Of a DNA stretch of 64,000 bases, positions 1 through 11,635 are shown one piece after another. Within the stretch, counting starts at the first letter, position 1, and every line of letters starts with the position of its first letter. The DNA comes from Mixophyes australis (Eukaryota > Chordata > Amphibia > Anura > Limnodynastidae). Below the pieces are notes generated by a model that had not been told where the DNA came from, ran no database searches, and saw only the letters and a list, made by a program, of their open reading frames with translations. The stretch is from NCBI GenBank assembly GCA_036250195.1, contig JAVHZZ010000009.1, positions 38,593,824 through 38,657,823 on the forward strand, read 5' to 3'. The translations under genes and the position numbers were made by a program.

Positions 1-790
1 GGTGGGCAGCTTGACACAAAGGGGTTAAAAAATGGGGGGGCAGCTTGACACAGAGGGGTTAAAGAAAAGAGGGACAAAAGCAGCATGGCACAGAGGGGTT
101 AATGAGAAAAGGGACAAGAGCAGCATGGCACAGAGGGGTTAAAGAGAAGAGGGACAAGAGCAGCATGGCACAGAGGGGTTAAAGAGAAGAGGGACAAGAG
201 CAGCATGGCACAGAGGGGTTAAAGAGAAGAGGGACAAGAGCAGCATGGCACAGAGGGTTAAAGAAAGGAGGGACAAAGGCAGCATGGCACAGGGGGTTAA
301 AGAAAGGAGGGACAAGCAGCACGGCACGGGGGTTAAAGAAAGGGGGACAAAGGCAGCATGGCACAGGGGGTTAAAGAAAGAAGGGACAAAAGCAGCATGG
401 CACAGGGGGTTAAAGAAAGGAGGGACAAAGGCAGCATGGCAAAGGGGGTTAAAGAAAGGAGGGACAAGCAGCATGGCATGGGGGTTAAAGAAAGGGGGAC
501 AAAGGCAGCATGGCACAGGGGGTTAAAGAAAAGAGGGACAAAAGCAGCATGGCACAGGGGGTTAAAGAAAGGAGGGACAAAAGCAGCATGGCACAGGGGG
601 TTAAAGAAAGGGGGACAGAGGTAGCATGGCACAGGGGGTTAAAGAAAAGAGGGACAAAAGCAGCATGGCACAGGGGTTTAAAAAAAAGAGGGACAAAGAC
701 AGCATGGCACAGGGGGATGATGAAAGGAGGGGGAAAAGGCAGCATGGCACAGGGGGATGAAGAAAGGGACAAAGGCAGCATGGAGGGCGC
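1..790. repeat. Minisatellite, about 36-40-bp units, cut by window start
   Basis: About 20 head-to-tail copies of a purine-rich unit of the type GGGACAAAAGCAGCATGGCA followed by CAGAGGGGTTAAAGA. The period is exactly 40 bp at 121-240 and then drifts to about 36-39 bp. The last units (700-790) replace GGTTAAAG with GGATGATG or GGATGAAG. The array is already under way at base 1, so its left edge lies outside the window. Long open frames appear on both strands because several units are multiples of three; they are by-products of the repeat. Confidence 0.95.
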
Positions 791-1420
791 AGTGTGATCA
801 TAAGGGGGCATAGCGTGGTGATGATAAAGGGGCACAGTAATGTGTGTGTGATGGCACAGAGCTTTTGGCAATGTAGTGTGTGTGAGATAGATGGTGGCTA
901 ATTAATGGTTGCTATTTTGTTTGCGGGGTAATGGGAATACTATTTTAATGTTGGGGCTGGAGGAAGGCCTAATTATTAATCATGGATGCTATTAATTTAA
1001 CGGTGGGGCTAGCTGTAATTTTCTAAACGTAGCCATTTTTTTTTCCAAATAGGTCCTCCAACTTTCCAGGATCCGGACAAGCCACAACTTAACAAACCCG
1101 CAGCCACATGTGGTAAAAGTGAGAAGAACAAGTAGGACAGAGCAGCATAGTGTGTGAAATGTTGTGATTCTAGTAGGGACAATGCCAATGTTTGGTGAGT
1201 GTTTGGTGAGCCCAGTGGGCACAGGCCAAGACTGAACTCTTTCTGTACACACTGCATTCTTCCTATGCTACACAAGGGTGCTAGATGTCCTGAAAGTCAG
1301 GAGTGCTTGTAGAAATGTCACAGTCCAGTGAATTCAGGACCTAGTGATTTTGATGTGCTAGCAACGCCCCAATGGCGCATAGCCACGCCCCAATCATGTG
1401 ACCACACCCCTACAGCTCTA
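791..1420. other. Repeat-like spacer, no gene
   Basis: Low-copy DNA between two minisatellites. Two diverged copies of a TAAT-TTGGGGCTGG/CGGTGGGGCTAG motif lie at about 940-1010, and CACGCCCC repeats at 1370-1410. It is probably part of the same composite repeat as its flanks. No frame shows a recognisable domain. Confidence 0.4.
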
Positions 1421-1429
1421 CAGTAGAGG

Positions 1430-1890
1430 AAGCGCCCTCTTGGAGGCAGGCTCTAAGGGCAGTGCCCTCTCCGAAGCAGGCTGGAAGAGCAGCACTCTCT
1501 CAGAAGCAGGCTGGAAGTGCAGCACCCTCTCATAAGCTGGTTGTAGGAGCAGCGCCCTCTCTGAAGCAGGCTGTAGGGGCAGTGCTCTCTCTGAAGCAGG
1601 CTGTAGCTCAGGAACATAGACAGCGACCGGCGACACGGAACTAGAAACAGTGACTGGTGACTCGGAACTGGAGACAGCGGCTTGGAGACTCGGAAGTGAA
1701 GACAGCGGCTTGCGATTCAGGACTAGAGGCAGAGGCAGAGGCTGGAGGCTCAAGACCGAAGACAATGGCTGGAGACTCAAGACCGGAGACAGTGGCTAGA
1801 GACTCAAGACTGTAGACAATGGCAGGAGACTCAGGGCTGGAAGCAGAGGCTGGCACCTTGGAACTGGAGGGTAACTCGGAACTGTAAGCA
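1430..1890. repeat. Two adjoining minisatellites (30-bp and about 24-bp units)
   Basis: From 1430 to 1610 a unit like GAAGCAGGCTGTAGGAGCAG plus CGCCCTCTCT repeats about six times with a 30-bp period. From about 1640 to 1890 it gives way to an imperfect 24-bp unit of the form GACTCGGAACTGGAGACAG plus CGGCT. Both multiples of three create spurious open frames. Confidence 0.85.
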
Positions 1891-1904
1891 GAGGGTGGAA
1901 CCAG

Positions 1905-2158
1905 GGGGGCATTTTGGCCCGCCTGGTGGTCCACTGGGAATGCAGGCATCCTATGAAGTCCATGCCACATATTACTCACTGCGCCCACATCACCAATTCA
2001 TAGAATATTGTACTATGAACTGTAGTACAATATTCTATGCATAGATGGTGCGGCCACAGTGAGTAATATGCGATGCGGCCACCTATGCACGGACTGCATA
2101 GGCTGCCAGCACTGCATTCTCAGTGGACCACCAGGCGGGCCAAAATACATATGCCCCC
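1905..2158. repeat. Foldback: long inverted repeat with 9-base spacer
   Basis: The left arm (1905-2014) reads GGGGGGCATTTTGGCCCGCC at its outer end and CATAGAATATTGTACT at its inner end. The right arm (2024-2158) is its inverted, imperfect copy, starting AGTACAATATTCTATG and ending GGCGGGCCAAAATACATATG then CCCCCC. The spacer is 2015-2023. The right arm is about 25 bp longer through small insertions. This fits a foldback MITE or an inverted duplication; I found no clear target duplication. Confidence 0.85.
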
Positions 2159-2260
2159 CTGCCCCCCTGCCCCAGCCCTTCCCTGGATAGGATAATGGGC
2201 CTCTGTCAAAAATTATTCTAATGTGAGTGTAGTATAGAATTTCTGTAAGATCCATGGATG

Positions 2261-3095
2261 TGAATGATTAAACATAAAATGTTGGCACTAAATAAATAAA
2301 GGTTATTAATAATGCCCATAAATAAGTAATTTTGGTAGAATATACAGTGATTTGAAGAAACAGTACTCATTCTGATTCTACAATTCTCCTAGACGGTCTG
2401 TCAGCTGAACATAATAAATGCTACAAAGATATAAAATATGTGTTCCTGATAGCATGGTGTGTTAGATATCTCTCAGTATTTAGCTGCAGAACAAATAAAG
2501 TTTAGAGATGAAGCTACATTTCGCATTACTAAGAAAACAAAAGATTGCTTATCCTATTCTAAAGGCCTCTAGCTAGTAGGAAATTACATTAGAAACTCTC
2601 ACAGAACATGCAGTTCTTATGGGTATATATCAATAATGAACTTATTATTAAAAAAAAACATTATGTTCTCCATGATATTATTAGACGTCCCACCAAGGAT
2701 GGGAATTTACAGAAACTATTCCACTGTGGGATGAATTAGTGGAACAATTATTGTGGTGGTTCCTATTAATCCTAATAAGCCAGTCATTTTGTAAAACAGT
2801 TTGTGATAACAATTGTGTTAGTAAGTCATACCATGATGAAAGGAGCTAACTATGTTCTATTCTTTTTTCAAAAGCTGTTGTAGGTCATAATTAGGTAGGG
2901 CCGTCAGTTTGCACATAAACCATTGTGTCTGTGTGGGTGGATGCTCCACATGTCTAGATCAAAACTGTATATTTGTAAAAACAGTAGCAGTATTTTTGCC
3001 TAAGACCAGAAACACATGTTTCATGTTCCTTGTAAGGGGCATTCATTTATTTTGTGGCGAAAAGGACAGTTTGCCACGGATTGCAAGGAGAGTGA
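2261..3095. other. AT-rich intergenic DNA, nothing recognised
   Basis: No domain-bearing frame, RNA gene or tandem array seen on either strand. Confidence 0.6.
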
Positions 3096-3103
3096 CTGAT
3101 AGT

Positions 3104-3376
3104 CATACTTGCCAACTTTAAAACCTGCTCTCTGATAGATCCCAGAGGACAGGTCATGTGACAAGTGTAGGGGAGCATGGTGACGCTGTTGCATCACCAT
3201 AGCCCCGCCCCCAACTATAAAAAAAACCATTGAAATTCACGTAATTGAATAGCAGGGGTGGTCCTTAATGACACAACTGTGTCATTAAGCCCCTCCTCCG
3301 CAAGTGTCCGGGAGGTTGCCTACTCTTCCCGGAGTCCGGGAGGCTCCCGAACATTCCAGGAGAGTAGGCAAGTATG
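3104..3376. mobile_element. Non-autonomous hAT-like MITE, TIR CATACTTGCC, 273 bp
   Basis: Starts CATACTTGCCAACTT and ends GTAGGCAAGTATG, a matched terminal inverted repeat. It is flanked on both sides by the identical 8-bp CTGATAGT (3096-3103 and 3377-3384). Eight-base duplications are the hAT signature. The interior is non-coding and ends in GC-rich CCGGGAG/CTCCCGG self-complementary motifs. A second member is at 34810-34986. Confidence 0.93.
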
Positions 3377-3384
3377 CTGATAGT

Positions 3385-4221
3385 CTTTCAGAGATTCTGC
3401 AGGCTCATACCGCAGACAGGGTTAATCCCTCGCACTCCTCTGCACACAGGATACAGGTATACAGGTGGAAAACATGGGTGTAGTTAATTCCTTTTTTAGT
3501 AGTTTGTGATGGGGAGGAAGCATAAATAGGTGGTTTTGTGTCGTGGGTGTGTGAAATAGTTGGCCGGTGACAGGTGAGGTGACTGAATATTTAGTCATAA
3601 GCAGGGTCGCTGAAAATTGTAATAAATACAAAATAGAATTGAAATAAATACTTTATGTTTGTTTGTTAGAACTGCACCTCTTGCTGATTGTGGCACTCTG
3701 ACATACCTGAATATAGTTTAGAAAAAGTGGTTGTATGTGCATCATCTGTTTGCTGTGCCTATCATATCAATACACACACACACACAAACAAACACACGCA
3801 CAAACTTGTTATTATTGCATCCTGAAGACCCATGTCTGGAACATGGCACATAGGGACACCTCTTTCCTAATGCCCGGTCAACAGAAGACTCATATGGGTA
3901 TGTGTAGGAGCTGTTTGTCACCAGAGTTACCATTTGAAATTTACACTTTGACTTTGCTTAGAGTACTGACACGGACTGCATGGTGGGGAAAGTTTTATGT
4001 ATTTTGGCAGGACCTCCACATTCCCGCATACATACATAACAATAATGATAACAATGGTGTGGAAGGTTTCATGTATTTTGGCCGTCTGAGGACGTATGAG
4101 GCCTGCCTACACAGACACTGCGTATCACTTCAACAAGTTTGATCCCTCTCTAAAGTAATTATGCGGTTCTTTATGTAGAATTTCACCAGTTCTGATCTTT
4201 CAGTATACATGGTACAGCTAT
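3385..4221. other. Intergenic DNA
   Basis: Contains a short (CA)n run near 3773-3784 and two diverged copies of a TTTATGTATTTTGGC motif at about 3990 and 4066. No supported gene. Confidence 0.5.
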
Positions 4222-5880
4222 GAGGCATGCAACACAGTCACACTTGCCAGGCAGCTGGCATGTCTGTATAAACTTCATCAGGCATTTCTCCACAGACCTC
4301 CTCTCTGTCCAAGGTTTTTGTCCACACTTCTTTGTAACCTGAAAGGAAGCAGAGTGGTCCATTACGGCTCTGCAAAATACAAATTAGGAGAAGTGCTTTT
4401 GCCTAAAGAAGCTGTGTGCTACACTTACCTCTGGAAGCCTTGGCTGGGCACTGGTCCCCTGTTGTCGGGTCCCTACATCGCCTCTCTTTTGACGTGGAAA
4501 TGTCGACTGAACGCTTGACTACTTGTCCTTCTGTCACCGGGCATTGCTCGTCATCTGACATGTCGTTCTGTAGCTGGACCGGTTCTGAAAAGAAACAGAT
4601 ATGTAAATGACCGAGGTAAAGTTCAAAAGCATACATCAGACACAAGATTTCCTACTTACCATCCGGATTAATGCGCATCTCGTCCAAATTCTTGTCTTTG
4701 TATTCTGCCAGTCTGCCACTCTCAAGAGTCATTAACAGTTTGATGATCTTGGCAAGTTGGAGGGTACCTTCTGTGAGGCAGTAATACTGCCAGTGCACCC
4801 TGATGTTGTGCCCAAGGAAGTCCGCAAACTGATCCAGTTCTGTATCTGTAGGTTAAGGACCTTTGACAGAGTGGCAACATGCTTTCGAAGCTTTGTGGAA
4901 GACAGCATGTGGGGATCTTTGGCACCACATTCTCGGGCAAACAGTCGTATGCAATTGGAGCTTCTGAAGTGTGACAAGGCAGCTAGTCTGGCAAATATGT
5001 AGAAATTTAGTTTATCCACTCCACATTCTTCACGCTTCTCTTCTAACAAGTTCCAATGCACCTTGCATGGCTGGTGTCAGCAGGATGAGGACTTTTCTCC
5101 ATCATTTTCCCCAGATTTCAATGCGAGTTAAGTGCCGGCAGAGATTCCTCTCAGCATCGGAAAGCGCTAGGGCCATATCTTCGTGGAAATTCGAAGTATC
5201 TCTTGAGGAGAAGGTAGTCATCAACATCTTGGAAACTTCCCCTTCCCTTCTTCAATTAAACAAGATCACCTGTGCCAGGATAACTTTTGCAAGCAGTGCC
5301 CAGTTGTTAAGCGTATGCTCGGTGGATAGACCGCTTCAGTAGACTTGCTGCTTCTCATCGATGCACAAGTGCAACTTTTTCACATCTTTCGTGATAGGTA
5401 AGAGCTGAGGCATATTCCACTTGAACTCCTTAAGAGTTTTCAAGGCAGTCGATCAACTTGTTCCATCTCGCCTTATATATCTTCTTGAAGTTTTGTGTGG
5501 TTTCAACCGCAGCAGTGCAGCCCTACTTCATGGCTCAGCACTCCACAGTGCTCGCTATCTTTTGCAGGCCGTTTCCGACCTTGAGTGCCAGCGAGGGCAT
5601 CTTAAATGTACCTGTCTCCTCGTCATAGCCAGCTACCAGCTTCACAGCGTCTACTACATGCAGAAAGTTCAGTGGGATCGGAATGTCTTCCATCCTCTCC
5701 AAAAGGGGTACCTTTCCTGGCTTGTAGCAGTAGCCTGTCTATTTCTCTAAGCTTCTGATGGATGCACTCATTCCTGCCAACATCTGAGCTGATGCATCGG
5801 TCGATTTTTGATTGTGAGTAAGGCTTCACCCTGGGTCATGTCGCTCAAGAGCTTCCAAAAGCCACCACTTAGGTCTGGTG
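4222..5880 (-). pseudogene. Decayed multi-exon gene with tyrosine-recombinase-like C-terminus
   Basis: Translating the minus strand gives, across frameshifts and stops, the order of an uncharacterised protein family I recall from fish and amphibian genomes. It runs from a KLREIDRLLLQARK helix near 5730 through FKMPSLALKVGNGLQK near 5600 and LLTPAMQGALEL near 5060 to ARECGAKDPHMLSSTKLRKH near 4900. In a shifted frame near 4800 comes FADFLGHNIRVHWQYY. TKLRKH...LGH...YY resembles the Arg, Gly-His and Tyr boxes of tyrosine recombinases. The main exon ends at 4660 with donor GTAAGT. Exon 2 is 4584-4429, 156 nt, acceptor TTTCTTTTCAG and donor GTAAGT. Exon 3 starts at 4338 after CTTCCTTTCAG and encodes KPWTERRSVEKCLMKF then a Cys-rich stretch. 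Clean splice sites exclude a processed retrocopy. At least three frameshifts or stops make it non-functional. A Crypton-like origin is inference. Confidence 0.75.
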
Positions 5881-5899
5881 GAACAGGATGAGCAAAGGC

Positions 5900-6430
5900 A
5901 CACAGTGACTGGACTCTGTTTTTGAGATTTAACAGTGCCATATATCGTATACACTTACTATTAGAAAAATTCTGCATTCTCACGCAATTGTTTGCATAAT
6001 TAATTCTATAATTTATGTAGTAGACATCTATATTACATTTAAAACAATTGACCACCATAATTCCAAAGGCTAATTTTAATGTGCCACTTTAGGAATGGTT
6101 TTCCACATTTTCTTAATGTAAAAATTGTGTGTTAGAGTTCTACTCCCTCCCCTAGTGCTACTGCATAAGTAACAGCTGGTTGTTCCAAATCCCTCTGCAT
6201 TCCAAGGGTTTCTAAAAGCTAATTCTATCATGCCTTTAAGCATTGCTTTCCAAATCTCCTAAATGTAAAAATGATATGTGGGTGTGCGGTTTGTATGCTT
6301 ATTATCCATCGACCACCCATTTAATGTTGGTTATAGTTAATATTCCCAGCCAGCCAGCTTGCTGCAGTTTTTGGCCAATATTCCTCACTTGTTGTTGTTG
6401 TTTGTGAGGTCATTATAAATAGACTGTAAA
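5900..6430. other. AT-rich intergenic DNA, nothing recognised
   Basis: No gene or clear repeat. Two CTAATTTTAATG/CTAATTCTATCATGCC segments near 6068 and 6218 hint at an old internal duplication. Confidence 0.4.
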
Positions 6431-6604
6431 TGAACATAAATGAAGGAACAAAAAATAGCCCAAATTTAAATTTTTTTGTTTGAGTATTTCATACATTTTT
6501 TGTTTTCTTGGTGAAATCAAAAGCCAAAAACAACTGGGTTTTACCAAAATTTAAACATTATAATGATTTTAGAACCAAAACATTAGGCCTGGCGCTCATC
6601 TCTA
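6430..6604 (-). mobile_element. Possible hAT terminal fragment
   Basis: The minus strand from 6604 begins TAGAGATGAGCGC. These 13 bases are identical to the left terminal repeat of the lineage A hAT elements at 17527, 18233 and 48583. Behind it lies AT-rich sequence with a TGTTTTGGTTCT motif. No partner end or matching 8-bp duplication of CTTTTATA was found, so it is a fragment or a coincidence of ends. Confidence 0.4.
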
Positions 6605-7382
6605 CTTTTATATCATTGTGAATTAATGGTCTGCCCAACGCACATCAAGGTCATGCCTCCACAAACTGAAGGCAGATACAAGGGCAAAAATATTTACTGA
6701 GTAAACATCACATTGAAGTCCAACCTCCTATGCTTTTAGTAGACATCTAATTTTGAATTCAATTTCCATTTTAGCTCATTAAATACTTTTCGGCTTAGCT
6801 TTATTTATGGCTTAAATAAAAATTATTTATTTATTTTGATTACACTGTGTAGGGGAAGTGCATTGTCTCATTAAAAGTATAGGGTGAAACCCGATCTCCT
6901 CCGGCATTGAGCTGGGAAAGAATTCAAGTCCTTTGGCAGAGGGTGCATAGCCGTTCAACTCTTTATCTCATTGTAATAATCTTGCACTGCAAAATTAAAT
7001 CTCATCTCTCAAATGTTTTTTGAAAACATTCTATACCTCAGTGGGGACACCTTCCAATCTCCCAACCTCCTTTCTTCCTTAGAAACTTCTAGAAATGTCC
7101 CTCTACAAATGTCATTATATAAATGTGGTCATGTTGCTTGGCATACCTATTCCGTTTGGTGGAAATCTAGGCAAATTAATGCAAATCAAGATGCACAGTA
7201 GTTGTGTTTTTGCAACCATGTGGCCTCTTTACCATTTCTAAATGACTCGAAAGGTGACAAAACTTTACAGATGTTTGGCTCTTCAGCCAAGTGGTAAGAC
7301 CACATATAGATACATATGACACATATGATACATATGATAATGCATCGATAATGCATCAAAGCCATCGGATGACCATGACTAA
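6605..7382. other. AT-rich intergenic DNA, nothing recognised
   Basis: A few tandem CATATGATA words lie near 7310-7340. No gene or structured repeat identified. Confidence 0.5.
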
Positions 7383-7680
7383 ATTTTCATCATCATTTAT
7401 ATAGCGCCACTAATTCCGCAGCGCTGTACAGAAAACTCACTCACATCAGTCCCTGCCCCATTGGAGTTAACAGTCTAAATTCCCTAACACACAGACAGAC
7501 TAGGGTCAATTTTGTTAGCAACCAATTAACTTACCAGTATGTTAGGAAACCCAGAGGAAACCCACGCAAACACGAGGAGAACATAAAAAATTCTCACAGA
7601 TAAGGCCATGGTCGGAAATTTAACTCATAACCCCAGTGCAGTGAAGCAGAAGTGCTAACCACTAAGCCACCATGCTGCCC
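7383..7680 (-). mobile_element. tRNA-derived V-SINE-like element
   Basis: The minus strand reads GGCAGCATGGTGGCTTAGTG then GTTAGCACTTCTGC at 7680-7645, a tRNA-like head with an A-box. A GTTCTCCTCG...GTTTGCGTGGGTTTCCTC core follows, as in vertebrate V-SINEs. The tail is CAGCGCTGCGGAATTAGTGG then CGCTATATAAATGATGATGA. The tail matches the 3' end of the L2-like LINE at 13472, which points to L2 machinery for retrotransposition. A short AATTTT-type repeat flanks both sides. Confidence 0.85.
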
Positions 7681-7689
7681 AATTTTATG

Positions 7690-8850
7690 AACATGCACCA
7701 TGATAATATACTTAATATTGATCAGACCAATTTGTTGATATTGGCAGCAGGGTTGGTGAATGCCCACCTCCCATCTTTGGGTGACCAAGGCTCTGGCACT
7801 CAGTGTGGGGGTGACATAAAAAAAAAACAATTCAGTTTTTCAGGTTCTCCATAAAGCTTGGTGACTTGCACTTTATCCAAAGCTTAACAACCTTTTATAA
7901 CATTACACCCGTGTGAACGCATATTAACAAAGCAATCAAACAACCTGCATAAAATTTTTTGGGGCATTGTGAAATAAATGGCCAAGGTCAACTATATTTA
8001 ACTTTATACAGTATATTTAAATGTGATGATAGTTTTCCTTTAATTGTTAGAGGATGTAGAAAAAACATAAAAGACTATGTTTATTTGGATGCAAATTAGT
8101 ACCCAGCCAAGATCTTGTATTGTACGTTCCCTTTCTAAATTTCCAGCAGATGAAAATGAAGAACTCTATTGCTGAGATTGTCCTTGCCAGAGACACGTGC
8201 CTCATTTGTGAACAAAAGAGGATAAAGTGACATACAATAGGGTCATAGGGAGTTGGCACAAGTAGCTACATCTTGAAAAGTACACAGTAAAGCTGTAAAT
8301 CTACACTTGTACTAATCCCTAACAAAATGAGGTTATAAACTGTATACGGAATTTCCCAGCATCAGCTTTTGCTTCATACTGAGAGACTGACCTCCCAATA
8401 GCTCACAAAACCCATAACCTTTACATCTGATTGTTTTTTATCGCCCTTGTAAAAGCATATTTCTTCTGATCACTGCATAATAGTGAAATAAGAAACCAAA
8501 ATTAATGCTTGATCCTCCAGATATATTCATAATATCATTGACTATATTAGTATTCATAGTGACAAATATTTGCTCTTAGAATGACGTTAACTATATGCAA
8601 ACATTCCACTATTAACCATTTCACTCCATAAACCATGATCTCTTTCCAACATTACTACTGCTATCACAGTAACGTGGACTGTATTGAATATTTAATTGAT
8701 ATTAAAAGCAAACTAATTTAATGAACTAATTTAGCCAATGTCACTGCAACTAGAAAATAAGTTGAAAGAATCATTAGTTCTGCCACTGCTATAGGTATTT
8801 TTCAGCAGCACTATAAATCATCATCAGACATGCTTGAAAATTTGGAACCG
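7690..8850. other. AT-rich intergenic DNA, nothing recognised
   Basis: No protein domain, RNA gene or tandem array seen. Confidence 0.5.
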
Positions 8851-8859
8851 GTTCAAGAT

Positions 8860-9310
8860 CAGATACCACCAAAGACCATGAACATGTTCATGTTACAATC
8901 ATCATTCATTTAGTCTAATCATCATTAGACTAAAAATTAGCTTGATTGGAAAGTTGATGCTTCTGTTCAGTGCTTATAGATCATGTTCAAGGTTCACCAT
9001 TTACATTTACAGTTCGTGTTTGCCATTTGCATAAACATTTGTATTTTTCAATATTTTTATGTATAATCACTATTGAAATAATATTTTTAGAGCAGAAAAC
9101 TATTTTATTTTTATTTTTTTAACTTGAACAGTGAACACTATAGTGCTCAAAGTTTGAATTTTGCAGTACAGATTCTCCAAGGTGCACTGCTTCCTATTAA
9201 AAGCAGTTAAAATATATACATTTTAGCTTAAACATGGCTACACAGGCTATAATATGGTCCAACCTCTATGATTTTAGCTTCTATAATGGAGCTAATATTT
9301 CAGATTTTTT
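8860..9310. repeat. Old interspersed repeat, copy 1 of 2
   Basis: Shares an ordered set of words with 34690-35130: AACATTTGTATTTTT, then GTGAACACTATAGTGCTCAAA, then AGTTTGAATTTT, then AGCAGTTAAAATATAT, then TTTTAGCTTAAACATGG. The family is unknown. Identity looks low, so it is old. A perfect 9-bp hairpin TAGTCTAAT-CATC-ATTAGACTA sits at 8913-8934. Confidence 0.5.
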
Positions 9311-9879
9311 TTTTTAGAGTGAATTATGCCCAATATGTGTCCAACTCACCGTCAACGTATATTCCAAGGATTCCATATACCATAATCTTGTTGCCTATGT
9401 ATAGATGTGGAAAATGATAAGATTTAATAGAATTATTATCCCATCTCTGCTAAGTGTTAGCAAAAATTCCTTAAAACAGTTTGACATAACAAAACATTCT
9501 TTCAGTCAGGTCACAGAGAAAGGGAGTGGGATGGGCAAGGGAGACTGTTTAAAGTTAATGATATGATTTTAGAAATTATCAGTTCTTGCGGCACAGGCTT
9601 TCTGCCAATTAATTGTCCATACCTTCTAGTCTTGGTGACAGAACTACCTGAGTGTGCTATGATTCTGGTATTCCTGTTTTATTTTAAGATGTTTTGCATT
9701 TACATATTATTTTATATTAAACTTCATTTAATAACGTTCTGACTTTGTGCTCTTAAAGAATCCTGTGTCATTGTTATAAGTGTAACATTTATGCAGGGAT
9801 TTGTTTGGTTTACAGTAATTTTAAATTAGGTTGTGAGTACAGGTTACAATCAAACAAAAAGTAACCTTAGACGTCCTAA

Positions 9880-9915
<36 letters not shown>

Positions 9916-10077
9916 AGTACTGTAATCAGGCACTCCAAAATATACATACATTGTACCAAGTTGCTTTTCTCAGCACTCATCAGTCTCCAGAAGAGGGCAA
10001 TTACATCTGAACCTCACAATAAACTTCTATTGCTACCAATACTGTGTAAAAAAATCCTTGAGTGAACCTCTTATGGA
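9310..10077. other. Intergenic DNA with a (TG)n run
   Basis: A dinucleotide TG microsatellite of about 30 bp lies at 9885-9915. Otherwise nothing was recognised. Confidence 0.6.
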
Positions 10078-10082
10078 CTATA

Positions 10083-10667
10083 TGTCAGGTGTCATCTCAG
10101 CGCTCTCCACAGACGCCGGAGACGGACACCTTCTCTCCGCAATCCACGTCCTGTTGCCTAGCAGCAGAACTCTATCTCTGCTCACCTGTCTGCAGCCAGC
10201 ATGTCTAAACTGCCTAAATCTCCCTAACCCAATCAGGAGGCACCTTAGAGTACTTAAAGCAGCCTCTGACACATGTCTAGTGCCAGAGTATTGGTTCTTC
10301 TAGCTCCAGCATTGTTGTTCCTGTGTTACTCCTGTGTATTGACTCCTTGGCTATAGTTTGACTTCTCTTCTGGATCATCCTTTCTTCTTCGCTGCCCGCA
10401 CTGGTCTTGACCCTTGGACTGTCCTGAGAACGATTTGCCTTCTCTCCGTTGTACTGCGCTCCTTTGGTTTCGACTCGGCCTGTTTGACTACTCTCCATTC
10501 ACTGCACTGGTAACTATCTGTGAGAACTGCGACCTGCGCATTACACGCAGCAAAGGCCAAACCTCCTTGCAGGGGTCCCTGGTGAGCATCGGTGGTGCGT
10601 TAGACTCCGTGCCTCTCAGTTTAGTTGCGCTAATGCCAGTCAGTGATATTCCTAGTGAAAGTCGTGA

Positions 10668-10669
<2 letters not shown>
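10083..10669. mobile_element. Solo LTR, 587 bp, 5-bp target duplication
   Basis: Begins TGTCAGGTGTCATC and ends AAAGTCGTGACA, giving the TG...CA boundary and a TGTCA/TGACA inverted end. It is flanked by the identical pentamer CTATA (10078-10082 and 10670-10674). It is GC-richer than its surroundings, and no internal retroelement region or second LTR is present. A 5-bp duplication fits a Ty3/gypsy-type element and, less specifically, an endogenous retrovirus. Orientation was not resolved. Confidence 0.8.
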
Positions 10670-10706
<37 letters not shown>

Positions 10707-10713
10707 ATGTATG

Positions 10714-10745
<32 letters not shown>

Positions 10746-10764
10746 ATGTATGTATATATATATA

Positions 10765-10823
<59 letters not shown>

Positions 10824-10835
10824 TATATGTATATG

Positions 10836-10918
<83 letters not shown>
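10670..10918. repeat. (TA)n microsatellite with TATG interruptions
   Basis: About 245 bp of nearly pure TA with scattered TATG and AAATG interruptions, starting in the right-hand target duplication of the solo LTR. The apparent alternating Ile-Tyr proteins are artefacts. It is self-complementary and likely length-polymorphic. Confidence 0.97.
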
Positions 10919-11635
10919 AAATGATAAGTTATGGAAGGACGGCGCCTTCAGGTGTAAAAACAGATAATTGTGTATATATAGTCCGTAAGCTCAGAGAGTT
11001 CAGAGACCATAAAATCCAGAGAAAAATAGTAATGCAGGTGGATATCAGCATATAGCAGCATATATCAGCAAATCAGGTGAGACACTGTGCAGATTAATAG
11101 TGTAGTAGTGTGCGTACCAGAAATAAGTAAAATAACAGCTTATCTGTATATAGGCTCCTCAGTCATCCCAGGTGGTGATTTTCTTTGCTCGCAGAGACAA
11201 GATGCAAATATAGTATGTTCTATTAATAACTGCTGCATCTCCGCTCAATAGTAGGAAAGATATAAGAAAGCCATATGGTGTAGTATTTCTGCAAACAATT
11301 TATTCAGCAAATTAAAAATATAAAATGCAAACTCACAATGAAGATAATAAATATAAGCTTATCTGTATAATAAACAGGCGAGATCACTGGTAGTCATATC
11401 CCTGGAGGCAGTTAAAGATGTCCCTCTATAGGCTCCATACAAAAGCTCAGGAAAGGGTGATATCTTAATTTGTTACTCCCAGGGTAGATCAGTGAAACAG
11501 GGTCTCAAATAGTACAGTTGTGGGCCTCAACGCGTTTCGTTCAGTTTGAACTTCATCAGGAGCATTTAGGTGATATTAAAAACTATGCCCTTTATATTGG
11601 GGTGTGTAGCGCCATTTTGCACTAAAATTGCGGGA
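10919..11635. other. Intergenic DNA, probable repeat
   Basis: Contains AACGCGTTTCGTTCAG then TTTGAACTTCATCAGGAG at 11529-11562, a motif I associate with amphibian interspersed repeats. No coding region is visible. Confidence 0.35.

Noticed and set aside
139..871. Long overlapping open frames on both strands in the first 900 bp
   Set aside because: They follow from a 36-40-bp minisatellite; the peptide is a simple repeat on both strands and has no gene context.
2505..2520. TTTAGAGATGAAGC as another hAT terminus
   Set aside because: Short match only, no second end and no target duplication.
10488..11055. Alternating Ile-Tyr proteins
   Set aside because: Translation of a TA microsatellite.
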